From JAPPHA01 sp964291635 (GTDB taxonomy: Bacteria; Pseudomonadota; Alphaproteobacteria; Rhodobacterales; Rhodobacteraceae), in NCBI GenBank assembly GCA_964291635.2, contig OZ219905.1:310001-374000 (forward strand): a stretch of DNA of 64,000 nucleotides, in the 5' to 3' direction. A program made the translations under genes and the position numbers. Under the pieces are notes generated by a model, which worked only from the letters and a program-made list of their open reading frames with translations, was not told the DNA's origin and did not search any database. This document shows positions 15,959 to 25,237 of this stretch, one piece after another. Position 1 is the first letter of the stretch. Every line of letters begins with the position of its first letter.

Positions 15959-17170
15959 ACAGGGCAACTTGGCGGACTTCCCGCCCATCCGGTCGGAACC
16001 ATTTGCCGCACGTACGCCCGACCACCGTTGCGCGCAGCCACATCCCGTAACTATCCTTGGGAATGCGCGGCTGTGCTCGCTGCCATGCAAATGCGCTGCC
16101 GCCCCATCATCCGCCGGATACCGGAATCAACCGGACCAACAATCGGAACGTAATCGTTCGGCGAGGGCGTGACGACCCGAACTCGAGTCGGCGATTGAAC
16201 ATTCCTTTCCGATTCTTCCGGAGCGGGCAGTGCCAGACGTCCTTCCCTGGTTTTCCGTCGTCCCGGTCTTGTCGTCGCATCCGCATCCCTGCGTTGTTCC
16301 GGCGTGGACCCAGCCGGTTGCCTGGCAGCTGGCCCCGCGACGCGCGGAATCTCGGCGGAGGTTTCCATCAGCACTGGGGCGGCGTTATGCCGCCGGTGCC
16401 TGTCGCGCGGCAGTCGGCACCGCACCACCGCGAAGATGTGCGAGGCCAGGTTCGGGATGTGTATCCAGGACAGAACGAGGAAGCGGGAATTGTCGACCAT
16501 GCGATACAGGTTCCTCTCCCGGGCGGCAGCCGACCTGTCGATGAAGGCTTCGCGGGGCGGGGTCTTCCAAGTCGCAGTCGGGAAGCCGAGCATGGCCATG
16601 GGCCACCCGTCGCGATCAGGCACCGCGTAGCGCATCTCGGCGCCAACCAGGGTCTTGTAGCCGAGTCGCCGGCGTCATCCGCGTCGAAGGCACTGAAGAT
16701 GTGTTGGGGTTTCCATGTTTCGGCCAATACGGGCGATTTCCCGCACCTCACCCGCGCCTGGACTGCCAATCCAGCCTCCACCCGAGAAGACGGGGTGAGC
16801 AGGCATGTCCAGACATCCCCAATTCGCCGGAAACGCCACCAGGCGCAGAATCATTCGCCGTGGGGCTTTGTCCAGGGTCGACGCGACCTTACCTCGCGTG
16901 GCAAAAAAAGGCGCGTCGGTGAAATACGTAAAGCTATTGCGTCAAACCCGCGTACCGCCAGAAAATCTGAATGGAATTGTCCTGGACGACACGGCATTCC
17001 GCATTGACGATGCGTGAAATCCAGCATAGCGTCTGCCTTGGCTTGGCAATGTCTCATCAAGGATTTTGTACTGTGACGTCCAATTTCGAGTGCGCCTGTA
17101 TCCATCGGACCATTGAGGGATCAAGGGTCGAACGCGACATCTCACGACGCGCCTCGGGAATACCTCGCCA
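15959..17170. other. 1.2-kb gap with decayed mobile-element genes
   Basis: The gap holds a frameshifted DUF4338 gene on the minus strand (listed separately). Upstream of that gene, near 16650-16780 minus, a stretch reads TWKPQHIFSAFDADDAGD, which resembles the metal-binding motif of Toprim domains in plasmid or relaxase-type proteins. The remaining 400 bases before the sulfatase-like gene hold no recognisable gene. Confidence 0.5.
16180..16675 (-). pseudogene. DUF4338 (DruA-like) protein, frameshifted
   Basis: The minus strand reads RRLGYKTLVGAEMRYAV, GWPMAMLGFPTATWKTPPRE, NSRFLVLSWIHIPNLASHI and APVLMETSAEIPR. It then continues in another frame as ATGWVHAGTTQGCG and a third as DVWHCPLRKNRKGMFNRRL. 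These blocks, in order, match DUF4338 proteins, which occur as DruA in Druantia defence systems and, far more often, as lone genes near transposons. At least two frameshifts and a missing N-terminus mean it is not functional. Confidence 0.75.
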
Positions 17171-18553
17171 ATGACGACACCCAGCATCCTTGTCTTTGGC
17201 GTCGATTCCCTTAGGGCAGACCACTTGAGTTGCTACGGCTATCGCCGGCTGACATCGCCCCGCATTGACCGGTTTGCCTCCCAGGGCGCCCTCTTCGAGA
17301 ACACTTTCAGCCCGCATATCCCGACAACGAGCGGTTTCACGTCGATGTTGAGCGGCCTCGACGTATTCGGTACCCAGGTGGTTGCGCTGCAACACACGGG
17401 GGGTATCAGGCCTGAAGTGACGATGTTGTCGGAGCTTCTGAGGGATCGGGGTTATGATACGACTTGCGTGGGTTTCAGCGGCAATCCCAGTTCAAGGGGC
17501 TTCGACACCTACCTTGACTACAGGGCTTGGTGCAACTGGGACGAAAGGCCCCTCGACAAGGCCCAGGACCTCAACCGCGTGGCTGTCCCCGAACTCGAAC
17601 GTCTCCTCGATCAGGACCGGCCATTCTTCATGTTGCTGCGGCACATGGACCCGCACACGCCCTACCTGCCCCCGGACCCCTTCCAGCGCATGTTCTATCA
17701 CGGCGATGAGTGCGACCCGAACAACAATTCGATGGAGCCCGTCTTCGCCTTCAAGCCCTTTCGGGACTTTTTTGCCAGCTGGATGCCGCCCGGGATTACC
17801 GACAAGGACTACGTGATCGCCCAGTACGACGGGGCCATCGCATACATGGACTCCTGTATCCAGACCATTCTGAAGCTCCTCGAAACCCGCGGTGTTCTGG
17901 ATGACATGATCGTTGTGCTGATCTCCGACCACGGCGAGACGCTTTACGAGCATGAATGCTGGTTCGACCACCACGGCCTCTACGACTCGAACCTCCATGT
18001 CCCTCTCATCATCCGCTACCCGTCGAAGATTCCTGCCGGGCTGCGGCTCTCGGGTTACAGTCAACTCAAGGACTTTGTGCCCACATTGCTGGAACTCGCG
18101 GAAATCGAGTGCGACATCCGTTTTGATGGCAGGAGCTTGATGGGCATGGTTCGCGGCGATGTGGCCTCCCACGAGGCGGAGATGTACATCACCGAGTGTA
18201 CCTGGATGCGAAAGCACGGCTGGCGGACGCCGCAGTGGAAGCTGATACGGGCCCTGGAGCCCGACTTTCATTTCAAGCCGCCGGTGGAACTGTACAACCT
18301 GATCGAGGACCCCTGCGAGACGATCGATGTGGCAGCAGAGCGAGCCGACGTCGTCGACGTGTTGACCGACAGGATGGAGCGCTGGATTGCAGCACGGGAA
18401 AGCGCGACCGGTCTGCCGAACCCGATATTCCACCAGGGCGGCGACTGGCACGGTCACGAAGGGATCGGCGCCTTCAAGTCCTCCCAGCAGGCGTACGACA
18501 CTCTGCACATCGGCGATTCATCGGAGGCGTTGCGTATTTCCTCGGGATCCTGA
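17171..18553 (+). CDS. Sulfatase-superfamily hydrolase lacking the sulfatase nucleophile motif
   Basis: A 460-residue alkaline-phosphatase/sulfatase-fold protein. The N-terminal metal site is VFGVDSLRADHLSCYGY (D12, D17). The second is LISDHGETLYEH with HHGLYDSNLHVPLIIRYP nearby, and HMDPHTPYLPP supplies substrate-site residues. At the nucleophile position sulfatases carry C/S-x-P-S-R; here it reads TTSGFTSMLSG, aligning T52 with the nucleophile and F56 with the arginine. So it should not mature to formylglycine. A Thr-nucleophile phosphodiesterase, phosphonate-ester or sulfate-ester hydrolase is possible. No signal peptide is seen. It is followed after 41 bases by a Gfo/Idh/MocA oxidoreductase and then an isomerase, which suggests sugar-ester breakdown. 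Confidence 0.85.
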   Translation: MTTPSILVFGVDSLRADHLSCYGYRRLTSPRIDRFASQGALFENTFSPHIPTTSGFTSMLSGLDVFGTQVVALQHTGGIRPEVTMLSELLRDRGYDTTCVGFSGNPSSRGFDTYLDYRAWCNWDERPLDKAQDLNRVAVPELERLLDQDRPFFMLLRHMDPHTPYLPPDPFQRMFYHGDECDPNNNSMEPVFAFKPFRDFFASWMPPGITDKDYVIAQYDGAIAYMDSCIQTILKLLETRGVLDDMIVVLISDHGETLYEHECWFDHHGLYDSNLHVPLIIRYPSKIPAGLRLSGYSQLKDFVPTLLELAEIECDIRFDGRSLMGMVRGDVASHEAEMYITECTWMRKHGWRTPQWKLIRALEPDFHFKPPVELYNLIEDPCETIDVAAERADVVDVLTDRMERWIAARESATGLPNPIFHQGGDWHGHEGIGAFKSSQQAYDTLHIGDSSEALRISSGS

Positions 18554-18594
18554 GAACGGGACAGCGCCCGATTTCGAGTGGGAGTTGGAAAGAC

Positions 18595-19590
18595 ATGAGT
18601 CTACGCGTAGCAATTGTGGGGATGGGTGGTATTGGCGACATCCACGCCGGGGTTTACGACGCGGACGCACGCTGCCAGGTCGTGGCGGTCTGCGACATCT
18701 GCCAGGACAAGGCGGCGGCGGCAGGCCAGCGCTTCGGGTGTCCTTCCTTCACATCCGTAGATGAGATGGTCGCCCGAACCCGGATCGATATTGCCAGCGT
18801 GTGCACTGCCGGCAAGGAGAACGGCGGTGATCACTACGAACCCACAATGACCCTGCTCAACGCCGGAATCGCGATCCTCGGAGAAAAGCCGATCTCAAAC
18901 GAAATCCCCAAGGCGAGGGAAATGGTCGCCCTGGCCGAGGAAAAGGGCCTCCGATACGGAATCAACCTCAATCACCGCTTCACGCCGGCCGCGATCCGGG
19001 CCAGGAAGTGGGTCGACGACGGACGCCTGGGTGAGGTGAACATCATCAACATGACGATGTGGATCGACAATCCCATTGAGTCGTCGCCCCACTTTCACAT
19101 GAGGGCGCTCCATCCACACTCGATTGACGTCATGCGTCATTTCTGCGGTGACGTCACGAAGGTTCATGCATTCTTTAAACGGGGCTCGGGACGGAAGATT
19201 TGGTCCAATGTCCAGGCCAACATGCTGTTCGAGAACGGCATCATCGGCCATCTGACCGGCAGCTACGATGCCGGGGGAAGCTACGGCCTCGAGACCCTCG
19301 AGGTCGTGGGCTCCGACGCCAGGTTCGTGCTGAGAGAGGCATGCGAGCACCTCGAGTTCTACCCCCGGCGTTCCAAACAGGTCGAGACTTACTCCTATTT
19401 GGGTGACATGATGGGATTTAGCGAAACCTTCCGGAGCCGCATCACCCGATGGATCGATCAGAACGCGGAGGGCGTCGATCCGGACGAAATCGATGGCTCC
19501 GCGATGGACGCCCTCAAGGCCCAGCTGGTGATCGAGGCCGCCATCGAGTCCTGGGAAACAGGCCAGGTCGTGGAAGTGGAGAAAGTATAG
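18595..19590 (+). CDS. Gfo/Idh/MocA-family NAD(P)-dependent oxidoreductase
   Basis: A 331-residue sugar or cyclitol dehydrogenase. The N-terminal Rossmann domain has VAIVGMGGIGDIHAGVY at residues 5-21, and the family motif EKP is at 97-99. A C-terminal alpha/beta domain has HMRALHPHSIDVMRHF, containing the usual catalytic histidine region. The frame is open from 18196, but the start at 18595 has GGAGTTGGAAAG upstream and begins at the Rossmann strand. It lies between the sulfatase-like hydrolase and a sugar isomerase-like gene that starts 2 bases after its stop. Substrate unknown; inositol-, glucose- or amino-sugar-type compounds are typical. Confidence 0.9.
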   Translation: MSLRVAIVGMGGIGDIHAGVYDADARCQVVAVCDICQDKAAAAGQRFGCPSFTSVDEMVARTRIDIASVCTAGKENGGDHYEPTMTLLNAGIAILGEKPISNEIPKAREMVALAEEKGLRYGINLNHRFTPAAIRARKWVDDGRLGEVNIINMTMWIDNPIESSPHFHMRALHPHSIDVMRHFCGDVTKVHAFFKRGSGRKIWSNVQANMLFENGIIGHLTGSYDAGGSYGLETLEVVGSDARFVLREACEHLEFYPRRSKQVETYSYLGDMMGFSETFRSRITRWIDQNAEGVDPDEIDGSAMDALKAQLVIEAAIESWETGQVVEVEKV

Positions 19591-19592
19591 CC

Positions 19593-20390
19593 ATGAAACT
19601 AGGTGCAAACACTGTCCTCTTCGGAGGCCACAGCATGGAGACGGCTTTCCGATGCATATCCATGGCGGGCTACGATGCAGTCGAACTCTCCGCCATCGAC
19701 TCGATGAGCGATCACCTCGTGGTGGAACGCTGGCAGGATCTTGTACCCCGCATCAAGGAACTCTCGGAAGAGCATGGACTGGAACTGACGGCCATCGAGC
19801 AGACGTCCCACGACGCGGAGAAGATGGACCGCACCTGCCACGCGGCATCGGCGCTGGGAATTCCGGTCATCAACTGCGGCCCCGGGGGGCAGAGCGGCGA
19901 TGCGGACAGCTTGGAGGCTTCGTTAAAGCGTTTGGCCGCGTTTGCGGAGGTCGCGGAGGCACATGGTGTCTCGCTGTGCGTCAAGGCCCATGTAGGTTGC
20001 AGCATTTTCGACACGCCCACCACTCTGCTGGCAATGGAGGCGATTTCATCGCCCGCATTCGGCATCGACATGGACCCATCTCACATTCACAGGGCAGGTG
20101 AAGACCCCTCAGAGGCAATCGTGCAGGTGATGTCGCGAGTCAAGCACGTGCATATACGGGACTGCAAGGGCCGCCAGGAGGACCCCGGCCGCCCGGAGGA
20201 CCAGGCCAACGGACGAGGTGACATCGACCTGTTGCGATTCATCCGGGTGCTGCACGAGCACGGCTATTCTGGTGCCCTCAATCTCGAGATCATCGGAGCG
20301 AGGGAGTACGACCTCGAGCGGTGCTGCACGATCGCAGCCGAGGCGCGTGGCCACATGCAGGCCTGCCTGCAGGCCTGCGGCGTCCGATAG
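19593..20390 (+). CDS. Sugar phosphate isomerase/epimerase family protein (TIM barrel)
   Basis: A 265-residue xylose-isomerase-like TIM-barrel protein. It opens KLGANTVLFGG and has the family's metal-ligand blocks: LTAIEQTSH, VKAHVG, FGIDMDPSHI with the His/Asp pair, HVHIRDCKGR, and LNLEIIG near the end. Such proteins isomerise or epimerise sugars, or act as inosose or 3-keto-sugar dehydratases, using a divalent metal. The start lies 2 bases after the oxidoreductase stop, so the two are one transcript; oxidation to a keto-sugar followed by isomerisation or dehydration is a common pairing. Confidence 0.88.
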   Translation: MKLGANTVLFGGHSMETAFRCISMAGYDAVELSAIDSMSDHLVVERWQDLVPRIKELSEEHGLELTAIEQTSHDAEKMDRTCHAASALGIPVINCGPGGQSGDADSLEASLKRLAAFAEVAEAHGVSLCVKAHVGCSIFDTPTTLLAMEAISSPAFGIDMDPSHIHRAGEDPSEAIVQVMSRVKHVHIRDCKGRQEDPGRPEDQANGRGDIDLLRFIRVLHEHGYSGALNLEIIGAREYDLERCCTIAAEARGHMQACLQACGVR

Positions 20391-20840
20391 CAAAAGACCA
20401 AATCCGATCATCATCGACTCCCGTCTCGACCCGGTTGCAAGACGGCTGGTTGACGGAAGCAGCATCGAATTCTGCTCCGGCACCTGATTTTTCTGAAAGT
20501 CCGGTCGAACCCAAGGACGTGAACGGCTGCATCAGGTTGATCGGTAAAAGCATTGAAGCAACGGGGGAGTTAACTGGTTGTGTACGGGTGGAAGGACAGC
20601 ATCCTGGAGCCTGGTTGCCGATCCGCATCTGCCCAATCATCCGGGTAGGTAGTGGGGGTACCTGTTTGTTTCTTTTCCACCAAACCTGGCTTCGTGTCGC
20701 CGGAACATTCCGACAAGGTTTGCCAAAATTGAATTTTCTTGAGCATTCGGCATGCTCTCCCAAATGCATGCGACGGTTTGTGACCGGGTGCGAACCAACG
20801 CACACTCCCTTCTGGGGAGCAGTGTCCTGATGGAGGTAAA
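20391..20840. other. Intergenic region before PhyH 2
   Basis: No gene is seen in these 450 bases. Only the ribosome-binding site of the next gene (GGAGGTA at 20830-20836) is clear. No convincing promoter or terminator was found. Confidence 0.5.
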
Positions 20841-21734
20841 ATGCAACCATTCGTAGAATCTAACGGCCTTCTCGATGATCCGCCGGGGCTTCGCAAGCGA
20901 TTGCGCGATGACGGTTACCTGTTCCTCAGGGGCATCCTCCCGACGGACGAGGTGCTCGACCTGAGACGACAAGTCCTCGAATTCTGTGCACAGGCCGGCT
21001 GGTTGAGGCCTGGGGCAAACGTGATGGACGGTTTGGCCGACCGCAACCCGATCTCGGAAGACGACGACGAATACCTTGAGGTATACGCACGGGTCCAAGC
21101 CCTGGAAGCCTTTCACCGGCTGAAGTTCGACGCAAACATCATCCGCATCATGGAGGACCTTTTCCAGGAGCCCGTCATTCCCTTGCCGAAGACAATCGCG
21201 CGCATCGCGTTTCCGCGGGACAACGATCGTGGCACCAAGCCACATCAAGACTGGATATTCGTCGGCGGTTCGATGGAGACCATCAGTTGCTGGGCACCGC
21301 TTGGTGACGTATCGCTGGATGTCGGAGGACTGAGAATACTTGCAGGGAGCCACAAGTCCGGTTTCCTCGAGCCGCGACCGGCGATCGGCCCCGGATCCAG
21401 GATTGTCGATGTCGATCCCGGGCTGGAGTGGCACCAATCCAGCTATCGAAGCGGAGATGTTCTTCTGTTCAAGGCTCTCACCGTACATGCCGCGGCCTCT
21501 AATCTGACGGCTGATGAGCTTCGGCTTTCGGTTGATTTTCGCTATGCCGGTGAAAGCCATACGATTGCAGAGAAATGGCTTAGGCCCCATTTCGATGACG
21601 TGGGCGAACCCTTTACCTGGAGCACGCTGGAAAAGGAGTGGCGGGACAGCCCGATCGCCGACTACTGGGAACGACTGCCTCGTCTGAAAACAAAGCACCA
21701 TCCTTGGTTCTGGGAAACCGGGAAGCAGTCGTAA
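20841..21734 (+). CDS. Phytanoyl-CoA dioxygenase (PhyH) family protein 2
   Basis: A 297-residue Fe(II)/2-oxoglutarate oxygenase. Iron ligands are H135 and D137 (KPHQDW) and H216 (TVHAAASN); R228 is the probable 2-oxoglutarate ligand. SGDVLLFKALTVH and GGLRILAGSHKSG are typical beta-helix strands. The N-terminal RDDGYLFLRGILP is the usual PhyH opening. It is full length and preceded by GGAGGTAAA. It is unlike PhyH 1 and 3 in spacing and length, so the three probably act on different substrates or steps. It stands alone with 450 bases before and 940 after. Confidence 0.88.
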   Translation: MQPFVESNGLLDDPPGLRKRLRDDGYLFLRGILPTDEVLDLRRQVLEFCAQAGWLRPGANVMDGLADRNPISEDDDEYLEVYARVQALEAFHRLKFDANIIRIMEDLFQEPVIPLPKTIARIAFPRDNDRGTKPHQDWIFVGGSMETISCWAPLGDVSLDVGGLRILAGSHKSGFLEPRPAIGPGSRIVDVDPGLEWHQSSYRSGDVLLFKALTVHAAASNLTADELRLSVDFRYAGESHTIAEKWLRPHFDDVGEPFTWSTLEKEWRDSPIADYWERLPRLKTKHHPWFWETGKQS

Positions 21735-22674
21735 TTCCAAGGCATTCGCAAGGCGCCAAGGCTGACGAAAGTCTCCGCTTCGCTCGCAGCGCTGCCTTAT
21801 GACCGAGCGACGATCGCAATTTTCAACCTTTCCGGCTTAAACTAACCAAGAACATCCCGTAAGGCGCGATCCGTCGATATCGACGACACGCCTGTCGAGA
21901 CGCAAGAAGGCGACGACGCAAGTCATCCGACCCGTTCGCCGCCAAGCCTTCAATGCGCCGTAGGGCTTTCGTCGAGATTCAAGAATTCTTCCACCTGCAT
22001 CTGAACGCAACGGTTGGCATGAAGGTTTCGAGTACGGGAAACGAAAACCGCCGACTTCGCTCGCCGGATCAGGATCACGGCTTCAACATGCTCCTGATGA
22101 CGCCGATCATTGGGTGATGCGGGTTTTGATTGCATGAATCGACAGAATGGGCGGATCGGGATTACTGCCGCTGTGGTCCCGTTACCGAAATCGCCGTGGA
22201 CGGCATGTCGGTCGGGAAACGTTCCACCCGTTGCCCCGGCCGCTGGTCGTGCTTGGGCAAGGCCTTCCGCATTCCCGGGCATCATGTGCACCACCCGGCG
22301 CGAACATCAGGAATGACAAAGACGGCCACGCCGACGTGCCGCCAGTGCTCGATCTCCTTGCATTTGACCTGCGCGGCACCGTCAACCCATTCGAAAATCC
22401 GCAGCAGAGTGTGCGCATGGTTGGGGGGGCCAAGACCGCGTCATCAATCAGGGGTGACCGGCCTCCTTCCGGGGGACCTTCGCGTCATGGACAACGCCGC
22501 AGGACACAATCGTCACCGGTATTCCGCAGATGACAGGTCGTCAAAAAAAGGATTTGCCTTCGGATCGCAGTATCGGTTGAAAATCAGGAATTCAACATGT
22601 TAGCAATTGATACCAGCAATGCGGAGGCGCTGGACAACATTCCTCCCGTTTTCGCGTGATGAAGGAACGAGACG
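21735..22674. other. 940-base gap, probable decayed sequence
   Basis: Several frames contain protein-like pieces, for example minus-strand HQEHVEAVILIRRAKSAVF and plus-strand LRVMDNAAGHNRH, the latter faintly like a DDE transposase core. None is long or complete enough to name. It is most likely eroded mobile-element DNA. Confidence 0.4.
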
Positions 22675-23481
22675 ATGAATCACTCGGCGCAACGTGCAAA
22701 GGACCGGCATGAGGCCCACTTCAATTACCGCCAACTTTCCCCGGAAGAACTGGATACCTATGCCGATCAGGGATTCCTCCTTCTGGATGATGTGCTGACG
22801 GAACAGGGTGTGGCAGAAATGAGGGACCAGTGCATGAGTTACTGGTCCGCGCAAAAAGAGGGTTATGATCCCGACGGAAGCTGGTTGAAGAACATGCTCC
22901 TCGACGATGCGCACCACCATGCCCCCATCGTCCGCGATTACTATTTCGAGGGTCCGCTGGTGAATTTCGCGGAGCAGTTGATCGGGCCGAATGTCAAGGG
23001 TGTGACGGCACAGCTTACCTTCAAGTTGCGCGGGAACACGAAACGTGTCCACTGGCATCAGGACAACGTCTATGGCGAGTTGGCGCCCTACAACGCCATC
23101 ACCTGCCTGACCGCTCTGGACAAGAGCGACGAAGCCAATGGCTGCCTGTGGATTGCGCCCGGAAGCCACAAGGATGGTCAGCGGCGCGCCGGTTTCACGG
23201 AGGAAGAAAGAACCGCGCTGATCGAGATCGAACTCAAGCCGGACGACAGCAACGCCATTCCGATGCCGATGGAGCCGGGACAATGCCTGTTGTTCAGCTG
23301 CTGGACCTATCACCGGTCCGACGGCAACAACTCGAAGGACCGGGATCGGCGCATACTCTTCATACGCTACGCCGATGCGGATGCGGTCGAAGTCTACAAC
23401 AACAATCGACCCCGCCTGGGCAGGGTCGTCCGGGGAACGAGTCGATTCCCGGAAGTCATGGAATTCGAAACGAATCTTTGA
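22675..23481 (+). CDS. Phytanoyl-CoA dioxygenase (PhyH) family protein 3
   Basis: A 268-residue Fe(II)/2-oxoglutarate oxygenase. H128 and D130 (HWHQDN) and H213 (TYHRSDGNNS) are the iron ligands; an arginine in DRRILFIRY binds 2-oxoglutarate. The N-terminal ADQGFLLLDDVL and the GSHKDG turn are family features. It has a purine-rich ribosome-binding site (AAGGAACGAG). It is complete, with no operon partner on either side. Substrate unknown. Confidence 0.88.
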   Translation: MNHSAQRAKDRHEAHFNYRQLSPEELDTYADQGFLLLDDVLTEQGVAEMRDQCMSYWSAQKEGYDPDGSWLKNMLLDDAHHHAPIVRDYYFEGPLVNFAEQLIGPNVKGVTAQLTFKLRGNTKRVHWHQDNVYGELAPYNAITCLTALDKSDEANGCLWIAPGSHKDGQRRAGFTEEERTALIEIELKPDDSNAIPMPMEPGQCLLFSCWTYHRSDGNNSKDRDRRILFIRYADADAVEVYNNNRPRLGRVVRGTSRFPEVMEFETNL

Positions 23482-23834
23482 ATTGCAACGACGTGCAATA
23501 TGAAAGTTTCCGTCACCGTAGCGGAATTGCGGCAATCGAACGGTTTTTGCAAAACCGGCGTAGTAAAGTGCGTTTGCAGACGCGGAGCAGCTGACCAGTT
23601 TTTTTCTTACACTTGAAGACGCTGTTGCCGGCAGCGAGACAATCTTGCCGGAGAGCGGGAAGTTCTGCGGACCCATCTCAGTGGCCTTCATTTTCATGCA
23701 TCGGAAGGAGGACCGAGATTTTCCACTGTCCTCTGGAATCCGGCATGTGTATTTCATCTGGGTCCAGGCCATTCTCCGCCTGGCTTCACGGAACTCTTCA
23801 GCGGTTCATCAATCGATAGCGACGGCGGATACTC
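23482..23834. other. Intergenic region before the lytic transglycosylase
   Basis: No gene is seen. A T-run (GTTTTTTTCTT at about 23597) follows an imperfect GC-rich stretch and may end transcription of PhyH 3. No promoter for the next gene is obvious. Confidence 0.4.
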
Positions 23835-25082
23835 ATGATCGACCCGACCCATTCCTTGCAGCGGTTTTCGTTCGGGTTTCCCTCGGATGTACGGAGGCTC
23901 GCTGCCACGGCCGTGATCATTCTCGGACTGGCACTGCCATTGCAGGTCTCCGGCGATGAAAACGTTCCCTGCGGCGGTCCCTTTCCGGCCTTTGTCGACG
24001 GGTTGAAGGCGGAAGCACGCGCCGGCGGTTTTGACCGACCGGCGGTGGAGGAGTTCTTTGCCGGTGTTGTCCATGATCCCGACACCATCCGGCGGGACCG
24101 CGCCCAGGGAATCTTCCGGAAGTCCTTTATCGAGTTCTCCAAGCTGGTCATGGCCGAATACCGCATCGTGCAGGGGGCGAAATTCGGGAAGGACCATTCG
24201 TCGGTCTTCGACCGGGTCGAGGATGTCTACGGCGTGCAGCGTGGCGTTCTCCTGTCGTTTCTGGCGCTCGAGACCGATTTCGGCCAGGTCCAGGGCGATC
24301 ACAACACCCTCAATTCCCTGGTCACCCTTTCCCATGACTGCCGGCGTCCCGGGCTCTTCCGGCCGCACATATTCGCGGCACTCGAGCTCTACCGGCGGGG
24401 CGATTTCGACCCGGCAGGCACGGTCGGCGCCTGGGCCGGCGAGATCGGAATGATCCAGATGCTTCCCTCCGACATTCTCGCATACGGCCAGGACGGAGAC
24501 GGTGACGGGCGGGTCGACCTCAAGTCGTCGGCCTGGGATGCGCTGATGACCGCCGGCAGGGTCCTGCACGAGCTGGGCTGGGAGCCCAACCGGCCCTGGC
24601 TCGTTGAGGTCATCGTGCCCCGGTCTCTCGACTGGAGCGAGACCGGCCTCGACCACGAAAAGACGGTGGCGGAATGGATGGATCTCGGGGTCAGGCTCCG
24701 CACGGACCAGCGGCTCGATGGCTCGCTCACGGCATCGATCCTGCTTCCCCACGGCAGGTTGGGCCCCGCATTCTTCGCGTTCGACAATTTCAGGCTCTAC
24801 TTCGAATGGAACCGTTCCTTCGTCTACGCCACGACTTCCGCATTCTTCGCGACGCTCCTGTCCGGAAGCCCGATGTATCTCGACGGCAGCGCGCCGCCGC
24901 CGCTTGCCGAGGACGAGGTCAGGAGATTGCAGGAGAGGCTTCAGTCCCGGGGCCATGACGTCGGCGCCGTGGACGGTATCGTCGGAAGCAGGACCCGAAG
25001 AGCGGTGCAGGCTGAACAGGTCCGTCTCGGATTGCCTGCCGACGCCTGGCCGACACGCGAATTGCTCGATCTCCTGTCATAG
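23835..25082 (+). CDS. Lytic murein transglycosylase, MltB type, with peptidoglycan-binding domain
   Basis: A 415-residue cell-wall enzyme that cleaves the MurNAc-GlcNAc bond to give anhydro-muropeptides. Residues about 21-40 are a hydrophobic export signal. The catalytic glutamate is E146 in FLALETDFGQ, and the family block GAWAGEIGMIQMLPSDIL follows. Residues about 350-415 form a peptidoglycan-binding domain (VRRLQERLQSRGHDVGAVDG, then RTRRAVQAEQ). It is complete. A GC stem-loop sits just downstream, between this gene and the convergent cobN. Confidence 0.93.
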   Translation: MIDPTHSLQRFSFGFPSDVRRLAATAVIILGLALPLQVSGDENVPCGGPFPAFVDGLKAEARAGGFDRPAVEEFFAGVVHDPDTIRRDRAQGIFRKSFIEFSKLVMAEYRIVQGAKFGKDHSSVFDRVEDVYGVQRGVLLSFLALETDFGQVQGDHNTLNSLVTLSHDCRRPGLFRPHIFAALELYRRGDFDPAGTVGAWAGEIGMIQMLPSDILAYGQDGDGDGRVDLKSSAWDALMTAGRVLHELGWEPNRPWLVEVIVPRSLDWSETGLDHEKTVAEWMDLGVRLRTDQRLDGSLTASILLPHGRLGPAFFAFDNFRLYFEWNRSFVYATTSAFFATLLSGSPMYLDGSAPPPLAEDEVRRLQERLQSRGHDVGAVDGIVGSRTRRAVQAEQVRLGLPADAWPTRELLDLLS

Positions 25083-25106
25083 TTCGGGGCTGGCGCCGGC
25101 GACGGG

Positions 25107-25131
25107 GTGCGGCGGCAGATCCGCCGCGCAC
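25107..25131. terminator. GC stem-loop between convergent genes
   Basis: GTGCGGCGG, loop CAGAT, CCGCCGCGCAC forms a stem with a two-base bulge 25 bases after the transglycosylase stop, in the gap shared with the convergent cobN. There is no T-run on either strand, so it is at best a weak, possibly Rho-assisted, two-way terminator. Confidence 0.4.
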
Positions 25132-25237
25132 GATCAGGACAACGCATTTCACCAGATTTGTTTGCGGGGTCTCGCTGAAGCCTTTGGACGGGTTCGATCT
25201 CCCCGGCTTACGGTCGCACGTATTGCGGCCTGAGCGA

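Noticed and set aside
14957..16090. 377-residue minus-strand frame
   Set aside because: It is a shadow of the ADP-ribosylglycohydrolase-family gene in GC-rich DNA.
16180..16675. Druantia-type defence system based on DUF4338
   Set aside because: The gene is frameshifted and alone, with none of the other Dru proteins nearby.
17492..18508. 338-residue minus-strand frame
   Set aside because: It is antisense to the sulfatase-fold gene; the valine/histidine-rich composition is typical of a shadow frame.
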